The position numbers were made by a program, and so were the translations under genes. The notes beneath the pieces were generated by a model. That model was not told where the DNA came from. It saw only the letters and a list, made by a program, of their open reading frames with translations, and did not search any database. Below are positions 9,421 through 16,098 of a stretch of 50,029 bases of DNA, piece by piece. Every line of letters begins with the position of its first letter. Within the stretch, counting starts at the first letter, position 1. The DNA comes from Bacteroidales bacterium (GTDB lineage: Bacteria; Bacteroidota; Bacteroidia; Bacteroidales; Bacteroidaceae). The DNA lies in contig SUXO01000014.1 in assembly GCA_015060885.1 (NCBI GenBank), forward strand, positions 1-50,029. The letters run 5' to 3'.

Positions 9421-9454
9421 ACTCCATTATTTGCAGAATTGCAAATAATGGAGT
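9421..9454. promoter_or_regulatory. Perfect 15-bp inverted repeat upstream of the GNAT–parE operon
   Basis: ACTCCATTATTTGCA (9421–9435) and its exact complement (9440–9454) are separated by GAAT. It lies 34–67 bp upstream of the GNAT start. No T-run follows on either strand, so it is less likely a terminator and more likely an operator or an mRNA leader hairpin. That role is inferred from position only. Confidence 0.4.
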
Positions 9455-9534
9455 TGTTTGAATTCAGAAGTTGTTTAAATTTAAACGGTTTCTTACAGAG
9501 TGTTGATTCTTGTACTACGATGAGTTGGTTAGCA

Positions 9535-9908
9535 AGGGAATTTCACCGGCGTGTGCGCCCGGCCATTGCGCGACGGTTTCTTTGGGCAGACACATCGCCC
9601 TACACCTACGGGAAATACAATGTTATACGAACCTTTGTAGGGGCGCACCGGTGTGTGCGCCCGGCCATTGCGCGGTGCTTTCTTTGGGCAGACACATCGG
9701 TCTGCCCCTACGGGAAATGCAATTTTATACGAACCTTTGTAGGGGCGCACCGGCGTGTGCGCCCTGCCATTACGCGGCGGTTTCTTTGGGCAGACACATC
9801 GGTCTGCCCCTACGGGAAATACAATGTTATACGAACCTTTGTAGGGGCGCACCGGTGTGTGCGCCCTGCCATTGCGCGGCGTTTTCTTTGGGCAGACACA
9901 TCGGTCAA
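9535..9908. repeat. Four tandem 102-bp repeats made of paired inverted 26-nt elements
   Basis: Units begin at about 9535, 9637, 9739 and 9841, an exact 102-bp period; the first and last are incomplete or mutated at their outer ends. Each unit is GTAG + hairpin GGGCGCAC/GTGCGCCC + ~22-nt spacer + hairpin GGGCAGAC/GTCTGCCC + CTAC + a 27-nt linker. The second hairpin block is nearly the reverse complement of the first. Related single copies sit at 20803–20851, 21006–21080 and 21496–21624. Open frames through it are repeat artefacts. Confidence 0.85.
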
Positions 9909-9924
9909 CACTTCTACGACATAC

Positions 9925-9956
9925 AAAAAGGCCTGCCCTTGTAAAAAGAGCAGGCC
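9925..9956 (-). terminator. Rho-independent terminator of the 9985–11727 gene
   Basis: On the (-) strand a GGCCTGC…GCAGGCC stem (9956–9950 with 9936–9930) is followed directly by TTTTT (9929–9925). It lies 28 bp after the stop codon of the secreted protein gene. Confidence 0.8.
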
Positions 9957-9984
9957 CCGAAATATAAAAGTATTAAACTACTTC

Positions 9985-11727
9985 TTATTTTCTAATGAAA
10001 ACCTTCTTGCCATCGATAATGTAGATACCGGTAACGGCAATAGAGTTAATCTTACGGCCGGTGAGGTCATAAATAGCACCCTCGCCGAAGTTATTGCCGG
10101 CAACACCCTCAATATTCTCAATACCGGTTGTACCGCCCCAGTCGAAGCCATAGAACTCAACAGTTTTGTTGGGTACTGAACTTGCGGGCAAGTAAGCCTT
10201 GTTGGCGTTGTTCAACCATGCAGTACCATCCATTTGGTTCATCTCAGCTTTGTAGAGGCCGACACCATCTTCACCATCTGCAAGAACATATGCTTCTTCT
10301 TCGACATTCGTGGGATAGAGTGTACCTGCAAGCAAGTTGCCGGTAACATCGGTTGTTGCTTTTTCATAGAAAGCAAATTCATATTCGCCTTGTTCGGCTT
10401 CAAGGATAAGACCAGTATTAGCGGGGATAATACCTGTAACCTCCGTCATCATTGCATAGCCGTTGCTTGTACCGGTTACAATATAAGCTTTAACACCTTC
10501 GGGAATTTGAACAGCTGCACCTAAATACAAGGTAGCATAGCCAGCCTCGCTCACTGTTAAAGTAGTAACAAGGCCTGTGGGTTGGAGATAAGTAACGGTT
10601 ATGGCATCGAGACGCACCTGACCTTCCGTAAGATATATAGTATAGTTTTTAGTAGCCAGCGACAATGTTACAGTAACCTTATCACCCACAGCTTCCACGT
10701 CACCTATTGAATTAGCTAAATCAGTTGCATAAGCATCTGTATTACAATCAAATTCTATTTTAGACATATAACGTGTTGTCTCTATTGTAATAATTGAGTT
10801 CTTATACAACCTGACAGGATTTGAATAATCAGCAAGATTACTGCCTGAACCCTTATTATTGGTAAAGGTAACACCATTCTGCTCCCATACCTGCTGTTCA
10901 GTACTAAAAGAAGTACGCTGTGCTACATTAGCAAAGGACAATGTCGCTGTGGGCGCATTAGGGTCAATCGCGGTATAGGTAGCCTTGGCCACAGCACTAT
11001 TGTTATAGCCATCAACAACAGCAATAGCCTTTAAGGTTGTTGTTTCGCTAATTACAATAGGAGACGAGTAAACATCACTCTCTTCTGTGGGGTCGTTACC
11101 ATCGGTGGTATAATGGATTGTTGCCCCATCATCCTCAGCACTTATTGTTACAGCGAAAGGCTCGCCAAGATTAAAATCGCAAGATTCCTGTGAGAATGTA
11201 GGTTTCTTTGCTGTTGGAGTTACAGCGCCGACAGCTTCATATTCAATAGTAAACGACTGACAATACAATGAGTTTGCAGTAGCTGCTATTGTTATTACAA
11301 CATCCTCACCATTTGCTATTGTATAATCGCTATTAGTCATCGCAGGAGTTACATTAACGTACGATGTGCTCCATGCACCATTCCAATTTGCGGTATTAAA
11401 CTTTGCGTCGGTAATAGAGGAAATTGTTGTTTCCCCGACAACCATACTATAGCTACCGGCACCTTTCGAAGTGTTTGACCTCATACTCAATGTTATACCG
11501 GTAATTTTGTAACCTGCATAGCCACTTAATGCAAGTGTCATACTATTACCACTTGTAAGTTGACACTTGGTTGTATAGGTTGATTCATAAGTAGCAGACG
11601 ACCCGCTTGGCGCATTACCTGAGACAGATACAGCTGAAGTAGATTCTACTGTATAAGTTACCGTTTCTGCCTGCACGGCGAACACAGCCATCAAGCAACA
11701 AAAAATTGAAAGTAAAAATTTTTTCAT
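9985..11727 (-). CDS. Secreted protein with chitobiase/beta-hexosaminidase C-terminal-like domain and sorting tail
   Basis: The start at 11727 (MKKFLLSIFCCLMAVFAVQA) gives a clean signal peptide; the frame stays open for 52 more upstream codons, but these are not protein-like. The mature ~560 residues begin with a beta-rich domain (VTYTVESTS…). Next, at about residues 180–260, is a chitobiase C-terminal-like (CHB_HEX_C) module with the hallmark DDGATIHYTTDGNDPTEES and YSSPIVISETTTLKAIA. A further beta domain and a ~100-residue stretch follow. The C-terminus reads YDLTGRK…GIYIIDGKKVFIRK, the tail shared with the sialidase at 28283, probably a secretion/sorting signal. No catalytic domain is recognised; it may bind carbohydrate at the cell surface. 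Confidence 0.75.
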   Translation of the reverse strand: MKKFLLSIFCCLMAVFAVQAETVTYTVESTSAVSVSGNAPSGSSATYESTYTTKCQLTSGNSMTLALSGYAGYKITGITLSMRSNTSKGAGSYSMVVGETTISSITDAKFNTANWNGAWSTSYVNVTPAMTNSDYTIANGEDVVITIAATANSLYCQSFTIEYEAVGAVTPTAKKPTFSQESCDFNLGEPFAVTISAEDDGATIHYTTDGNDPTEESDVYSSPIVISETTTLKAIAVVDGYNNSAVAKATYTAIDPNAPTATLSFANVAQRTSFSTEQQVWEQNGVTFTNNKGSGSNLADYSNPVRLYKNSIITIETTRYMSKIEFDCNTDAYATDLANSIGDVEAVGDKVTVTLSLATKNYTIYLTEGQVRLDAITVTYLQPTGLVTTLTVSEAGYATLYLGAAVQIPEGVKAYIVTGTSNGYAMMTEVTGIIPANTGLILEAEQGEYEFAFYEKATTDVTGNLLAGTLYPTNVEEEAYVLADGEDGVGLYKAEMNQMDGTAWLNNANKAYLPASSVPNKTVEFYGFDWGGTTGIENIEGVAGNNFGEGAIYDLTGRKINSIAVTGIYIIDGKKVFIRK

Positions 11728-11839
11728 AGTAATTATTATTAGTTTAACATATTGCGTAACAATAAAATAACCGACAAAAACCCTCACACGCATCGGATAA
11801 AATGCACACGTTTTAAGGATTTTTGCCTGAAAATTTTTG

Positions 11840-11870
11840 CAAAGGTAGTCTTTTTCAATACAATAGCAAA
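11840..11870 (-). promoter_or_regulatory. Bacteroidota-type promoter for the secreted protein gene
   Basis: On the (-) strand TTTG (11870–11867), 19 bp, then TACCTTTG (11847–11840). This matches the TTTG-N19–21-TAnnTTTG consensus of Bacteroidota sigma-ABfr promoters and leaves a ~105-nt leader before the ATG at 11727. Confidence 0.75.
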
Positions 11871-11967
11871 AGAAAAAGCACATTATTTTATGTCATTTTC
11901 AACACAAGCACAATCTGCTTTTATTAAGGCAACAATATAGTTCTTGGCCCATTTTTTTTCGCGTACT

Positions 11968-12024
11968 TGTCATCTCGAACCTTGTGTGAGAGATCCCTCG
12001 TCGCTTTGCTCTGTCGGGATGACA
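11968..12024. repeat. Imperfect inverted repeat element (TGTCATC…GATGACA)
   Basis: TGTCATCTCGA at the left end pairs with TCGGGATGACA at the right end with one mismatch, enclosing about 35 bp. Short GTCATC-ended palindromic repeats of this look are common intergenic elements in many bacteria. It adjoins the tandem repeat at 12031. Confidence 0.5.
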
Positions 12025-12030
12025 TCGATA

Positions 12031-12411
12031 ACACGGCCTTGTTGCACACCACGCGGGAAGTACTACGTGCATCCTACGCGTGACTAATTGCTGGCAGTGT
12101 TATCGATTATGTATGAATTGACAAAGCGAGACTTTCGCAACCCGCACGGCACCAATTACATCGGTGCAACGTGCGACCTTTGCTGCTCGCTTTATCGATT
12201 AAAGAAGCCCTGCACGTAAAATTGACAACACTGCCTTGTCGCACACCACGCGGGATGTACTACGTGCATCCTACGCGTGACTAATTGCTGGCAGTGTTAT
12301 CGATTATATATTAATTGACAAAGCGAGACTTTCGCAACCCGCACGGCACCAATTACATCGGTGCAACGTGCGACCTTTTGCTGCTCGCTTTATCGATTAA
12401 AGAAGCCCTGC
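12031..12411. repeat. Two tandem ~185-bp repeats (period 197–198 bp) overlapping the DUF3109 gene end
   Basis: The stretch starting GCACACCACGCGGGA at 12044 recurs at 12241 with very few differences, down to AAAGAAGCCCTGC (12201–12213 and 12399–12411). The second copy's end is the 3' coding end of the gene at 12390–12977 (…GFFNR stop). The first copy therefore holds a detached duplicate of that gene's last codons and stop. One extra T shifts the period from 197 to 198. Confidence 0.85.
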
Positions 12412-12977
12412 TTCTTTAATTCATCTGCTACTATGAGCAATTCCCTATACCACTCCTCGCCGAAACGCTCGGTAAGAGGGCCTTTCAGGAACTCGTAGGC
12501 ACGCACGCCGTTGCGACGACCTTTAATGAATGCACTGCGGCACACATCCCATTTGTGGAAGTTTACCGCCGTGAGGTCGCCCACCTTGCGCAGACGCACG
12601 GGGTAGAGATAGCACGATGCCGGCTTGCGCCACGCAGTACGCCCCTCGTTAAACGCCTTCTCTATGAGGCAGATGCAACCGCCTTTTTCGTCGCGCGAGG
12701 CAAACACGCAATCCTTGCCGTTCACTATGGATGTCACCAGGTCGCCGTCGCGGTCGGTATAAACAACGCCTTGTTCATCGACAACGGCACGCGCTTCGGG
12801 CGACATTTCGGGGGCTATAACCTCCAATGCCTCTTCGAGTTTTTCAACCTCGTCTATGAGCACCGGTGCACCTGCATCGCCTTCGATGCAGCACGCTCCC
12901 TTGCAGTGCGAAAAGTTGCAACAGAAATATTCCTGGAAAAGGTCGAACGAAACGATTGTATCACCTATCTGTACCAT
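12390..12977 (-). CDS. DUF3109 family protein (cysteine-rich, YkgJ-like)
   Basis: A 195-aa protein of the DUF3109 family, widespread in Bacteroidota and of unknown function. Cysteine-rich segments CCNFSHCKGACC (about residues 18–29), GGCICL, PASCYLYPVR and WDVCRSA recall zinc/iron-chelating YkgJ-type clusters, so metal or Fe–S binding is likely but not shown. The length is normal. The start at 12977 (MVQIGDTIVSFDLF) suits the family. The 3' end lies inside the second copy of a tandem duplication: the codons for KKQGFFNR and the TAA occur again 198 bp downstream. No operon partner is close. Confidence 0.85.
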   Translation of the reverse strand: MVQIGDTIVSFDLFQEYFCCNFSHCKGACCIEGDAGAPVLIDEVEKLEEALEVIAPEMSPEARAVVDEQGVVYTDRDGDLVTSIVNGKDCVFASRDEKGGCICLIEKAFNEGRTAWRKPASCYLYPVRLRKVGDLTAVNFHKWDVCRSAFIKGRRNGVRAYEFLKGPLTERFGEEWYRELLIVADELKKQGFFNR

Positions 12978-13017
12978 ATTTACTTTACTTTATTTATTTT
13001 TATCCTGGGCGCACAAC

Positions 13018-13134
13018 AACTCCCTCCGCGCTCGCAGCCTCGCGCTCGTCCCTCTTCCAAAAGAGGGACAGTTGAATTCAGGACACTCTCCCTCTGTTTA
13101 TAGAGGGAGTACGGCGTTAGCCGGGAGGGAGTTG
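13018..13134. repeat. AACTCCCTCC-type repeat block downstream of the DUF559 gene
   Basis: AACTCCCTCCGCGC at 13018–13031 is repeated exactly at 13510–13523 on the far side of the DUF559 gene. The block also holds CCCTCTT…AAGAGGG and CCCTCTGTTTATAGAGGG small hairpins. It closes with GGGAGGGAGTTG (13122–13134), an inverted copy of CAACTCCCTCC. The last five codons and stop of the nuclease gene (QLPPG) lie in this inverted copy. Confidence 0.7.
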
Positions 13135-13485
13135 AAAATACATTTTTATTGTATCTAGAACACCATCCATATTATCCCAAATATCACTATTTTCAAATCT
13201 CAAAACACATATACCTTTTGATTTCAAGAATTCTGTTCTATCAAAATCGTAGGTATCACCATTTATAGTAAAATGCGAAGCACCATCAAGTTCTATGCAT
13301 AGTTTATATTGAGGGCAATAAAAGTCCAATATATAATTTCCCACAGAGAATTGGCGTCGCCATCTTGTTCCTTGCAAATTACCCGCTTTAAGACGCACCC
13401 ACAACACCGCTTCGGCAGGAGTTAGGTTTCTGCGCAACTTGCGCCTCAGTCCCTTCACCTCTTTCCTATTGACAGACCGTTTCAT
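13117..13485 (-). CDS. DUF559 / Vsr-like endonuclease domain protein
   Basis: A 122-aa protein of the DUF559 family, a small PD-(D/E)XK nuclease fold related to Vsr (very-short-patch repair) and often labelled 'endonuclease domain-containing protein'. Visible core: LRRNLTPAEAVLWVRLKAG (family N-terminus), the active-site-like VGNYILDFYCPQYKLCIELDG with D and E-x-D, and a closing GICVLRFENSDI. The length is typical. Its C-terminus is encoded by a repeat, and an exact 14-bp direct repeat brackets the gene, so it looks like a small mobile cassette. Its biological role is not established. Confidence 0.85.
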   Translation of the reverse strand: MKRSVNRKEVKGLRRKLRRNLTPAEAVLWVRLKAGNLQGTRWRRQFSVGNYILDFYCPQYKLCIELDGASHFTINGDTYDFDRTEFLKSKGICVLRFENSDIWDNMDGVLDTIKMYFQLPPG

Positions 13486-13509
13486 TATTCAATAATTTTA
13501 AATCACAGG

Positions 13510-13523
13510 AACTCCCTCCGCGC
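13510..13523. repeat. Right flanking 14-bp direct repeat of the DUF559 cassette
   Basis: AACTCCCTCCGCGC, identical to 13018–13031. The pair encloses the nuclease gene and a 478-bp interval. Confidence 0.65.
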
Positions 13524-13535
13524 AAACAAACAAGG

Positions 13536-13575
13536 AAAATGACGGCTGCACGATACTCCGCACAGCCGTCATTTT
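13536..13575 (-). terminator. Terminator of gpmI
   Basis: AAAATGACGGCTG (13536–13548) pairs perfectly with CAGCCGTCATTTT (13563–13575), a 13-bp stem with a 14-nt loop, just after the gpmI stop. A/T ends on both sides would let it work in both directions. Confidence 0.85.
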
Positions 13576-13586
13576 ATATGGATTTA

Positions 13587-15086
13587 TTAAATCAAAGCCT
13601 CACCGGTCATATCGGCAGGTGCCTCCAAGCCCATAATTTTGAGGATTGTGGGGGCAACATCGGCCAGGATACCATCTTTTATTGTGGCGTTCTCCTTGTT
13701 GGTTACATAAACACAGGGAACGGGGTTCAACGAGTGAGCGGTGTTGGGCGAGCCGTCGGCGTTCACTGCGTTGTCGGCATTACCGTGGTCGGCAATGATA
13801 ATCGATTCGTAACCGTGGGCACGGGCAGCCTCAATAACATCTTTAAGGCAAGCGTCTACTGCAAGAACCGCTTTCTCTATTGCGCTGTACACACCGGTGT
13901 GGCCCACCATATCGCCGTTGGCGAAGTTCACCACGATGAAGTCGAACTTCTCGGAGTTTATTTCGGCAACCAGCTTATCCTTCACCTCGTAAGCACTCAT
14001 TTCGGGCTGCAAGTCGTATGTTGCAACCTTGGGAGAGGGAACAAGGATGCGCTCCTCGCCTTCGTAGGGTGCTTCGCGACCACCGTTGAAGAAGAATGTA
14101 ACGTGGGCATACTTCTCTGTTTCGGCAATGTGGAGCTGTTTCATACCCTGTTTCGACACGAACTCGCCAAGAGTGTTTTCGACATTCTCCTTATCGAAGA
14201 GGATGTGCACGCCTGTGAATTTCGCATCGTAGGGAGTCATACAGTAGTACTGCAAGCCGGGAATTGTGTGCATACCCTCGGCAGGCATATCCTCCTGTGT
14301 GAGAACCACTGTGAGCTCTTTCGCACGGTCGTTGCGGTAGTTGAAGAAGATAACGGCATCGCCGTCGGCTATGCGGCCGTCGAATGCGCTGTTTACAATG
14401 GGTTTGATAAACTCGTCGGTTACGCCCTCGGCATAAGACTCCTCAACGGCTTTCACCATATCGGTAGCGGCTTTGCCCTCGCCATTCACAATGAGGTCGT
14501 AAGCAATCTTCACACGCTCCCAACGCTTGTCACGGTCCATTGCATAGTAACGGCCGATAATGGTTGCGAGTTTAAGATTCTTGGCTGTGAGGTCGGCAAT
14601 GAAACCCGCGCCGCTCTTGGGGTCGGTATCACGGCCATCCATAAAGCAGTGTACGAAGGCATTCTCAACACCCTGCTCGGTTGCGAACTTATACATTGCC
14701 TCCAAGTGCTCCAATGAGCTGTGGACACCACCGTTCGAGGTAAGGCCCATAAAATGGAGTTTCTTGCCGTTCTTCTTTGCATACTCCACTGCCGAAACAA
14801 GTTCGGGGTTCTTTGCTATTGAACCGTCGGCTATTGCACGGTTAATTTTCAGCAAGTCCTGATAAACCACGCGACCGCCACCGATGTTGAGGTGACCTAC
14901 CTCGCTGTTACCCATCTGCCCTGCAGGAAGACCTACATTTTCGCCACTTGCTTGGAGCTGCGAGTTGGGATATACCGATATAAGATGATCCCAATAAGGA
15001 GTGGGAGTGTTGAAAATTACATCACCTTTACCGTGGTTGCCTACACCCCAACCATCGAGAATTACCAATAATGCTTTGTTTGCCAT
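13587..15086 (-). CDS. gpmI: 2,3-bisphosphoglycerate-independent phosphoglycerate mutase
   Basis: A 499-aa glycolytic/gluconeogenic enzyme interconverting 3- and 2-phosphoglycerate in the cytoplasm through a phosphoserine intermediate, with two Mn ions. The catalytic serine is S61 in [16 protein letters not shown]; the first metal site is ILDGWGVG (D11). [15 protein letters not shown] in the phosphatase/transferase core and [10 protein letters not shown] near residue 440, with TAHSLNPVP, give the remaining metal ligands. The length is close to the usual ~510. It is a single gene with its own terminator and a TATTTTTG element 95 bp upstream. Confidence 0.95.
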   Translation of the reverse strand: MANKALLVILDGWGVGNHGKGDVIFNTPTPYWDHLISVYPNSQLQASGENVGLPAGQMGNSEVGHLNIGGGRVVYQDLLKINRAIADGSIAKNPELVSAVEYAKKNGKKLHFMGLTSNGGVHSSLEHLEAMYKFATEQGVENAFVHCFMDGRDTDPKSGAGFIADLTAKNLKLATIIGRYYAMDRDKRWERVKIAYDLIVNGEGKAATDMVKAVEESYAEGVTDEFIKPIVNSAFDGRIADGDAVIFFNYRNDRAKELTVVLTQEDMPAEGMHTIPGLQYYCMTPYDAKFTGVHILFDKENVENTLGEFVSKQGMKQLHIAETEKYAHVTFFFNGGREAPYEGEERILVPSPKVATYDLQPEMSAYEVKDKLVAEINSEKFDFIVVNFANGDMVGHTGVYSAIEKAVLAVDACLKDVIEAARAHGYESIIIADHGNADNAVNADGSPNTAHSLNPVPCVYVTNKENATIKDGILADVAPTILKIMGLEAPADMTGEALI

Positions 15087-15180
15087 AATATTCTGTTTTT
15101 AGTTTTTAAATCCTTTCCATAAACAGCCCGCAACAGCCGCCGGCTTATTACAGCACGAACCGCACGGGCGCTTTGCGATG

Positions 15181-15188
15181 CAAAAATA
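15181..15188 (-). promoter_or_regulatory. Probable -7 element for gpmI
   Basis: TATTTTTG on the (-) strand fits the TAnnTTTG -7 box. No clear TTTG lies 19–21 bp further upstream, so the call rests on the -7 box and position (95 bp before the ATG). Confidence 0.45.
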
Positions 15189-15555
15189 CTACTTTTATTC
15201 CTTTTTTCGCCTATTATAGAGGTAAAAAAACTGAAAACACGAAAAAATGGCTCCTGGCCATATATTCAGGCGAAAAGGAGAAACAGCACTGCAAGCACCC
15301 CCATAAGAATGTAATAAAGTATATTAAGCGATATTGCAATTATCACAACCCACAACAACAAGCGAAGACACCCCATAATCAATGTTTTATGCACCTATTT
15401 GCAAATATACAAGGATTTTTCGTGTTAAAAGCCGTTCATAATATTAAATATTTAATAAAAAATTAATGACAAATATAAATTGCAGATAAAAAATGGGGAG
15501 CAGATGGCAAAAAAGCAGTATCTTCGCAAGCAGTAACGAAAACATAGAAAAGGCT

Positions 15556-16098
15556 ATGCAGCAACACCCATTGGAGATATTCGGATACTGCCCGCGGTGC
15601 GGCAGCAGCAATTTCGGTGTCAACGACTTCAAATCGAAACGCTGTGCCGATTGCGGCTTTGTGCTTTACTTCAACGCCATAGCCGCCACCGTTGCCATAA
15701 TAACCAACGGCAAGGGCGATATTCTTGTGGCACGGCGGGCAAAGGAGCCTGCCAAAGGGACACTCGACCTGCCCGGCGGTTTCATCGACAGCTTTGAAAC
15801 AGCCGAAGAGGGCGTGGCACGCGAGGTGGCCGAGGAGACAGGGCTCAAAGCGAACGATTGCCGTTACCTCTTTTCGTTGCCCAACAAATATATCTATTCG
15901 GGGTTCGAGGAGCACACCCTCGACCTCTTCTTCCTGTGCAAGACCGACGATTGCACCCCGGCAGCCAATGACGATGTAGAGGAGCTGCAATGGATGGGCA
16001 TCGACGAACTGCGTAGCGAGGAGTTCGGCCTTGCATCCATAAGACGCGGGGTGGAAATTATTAAAACCGATTACAAACATCTACTCACAATAAAATGA
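15556..16098 (+). CDS. NUDIX hydrolase with N-terminal zinc ribbon
   Basis: A 180-aa protein from the ATG at 15556 (MQQHPLEIFGYCPRCG); an upstream in-frame ATG at 15493 adds 21 residues that look non-protein-like. A zinc ribbon (CPRCG…CADCG, about residues 12–37) precedes a NUDIX domain whose box is complete: GGFIDSFETAEEGVAREVAE, then ETGL (Gx5Ex7REUxEExGU). Zinc-ribbon NUDIX enzymes include NADH pyrophosphatase (NudC)-like and ADP-ribose-type hydrolases, so a nucleoside-diphosphate-linked substrate is likely but unspecified. The stop overlaps the TPR gene start by 4 bp (ATGA), so the two are translationally coupled. Confidence 0.85.
   Translation: MQQHPLEIFGYCPRCGSSNFGVNDFKSKRCADCGFVLYFNAIAATVAIITNGKGDILVARRAKEPAKGTLDLPGGFIDSFETAEEGVAREVAEETGLKANDCRYLFSLPNKYIYSGFEEHTLDLFFLCKTDDCTPAANDDVEELQWMGIDELRSEEFGLASIRRGVEIIKTDYKHLLTIK

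Noticed and set aside
9535-9908. CRISPR array
   Set aside because: Unit and linker are both repeated, there are no variable spacers, and no cas genes are nearby.
9510-9944. Frames with repeated RFLWADTS/LSLGRHI peptides
   Set aside because: They are translations of the 102-bp DNA repeat (102 is a multiple of 3, so frames stay open).
13539-14717. Long 392-aa frame opposite gpmI
   Set aside because: A shadow of gpmI on the other strand; residue make-up is unnatural (Cys/His/Val-rich) and gpmI is certain.
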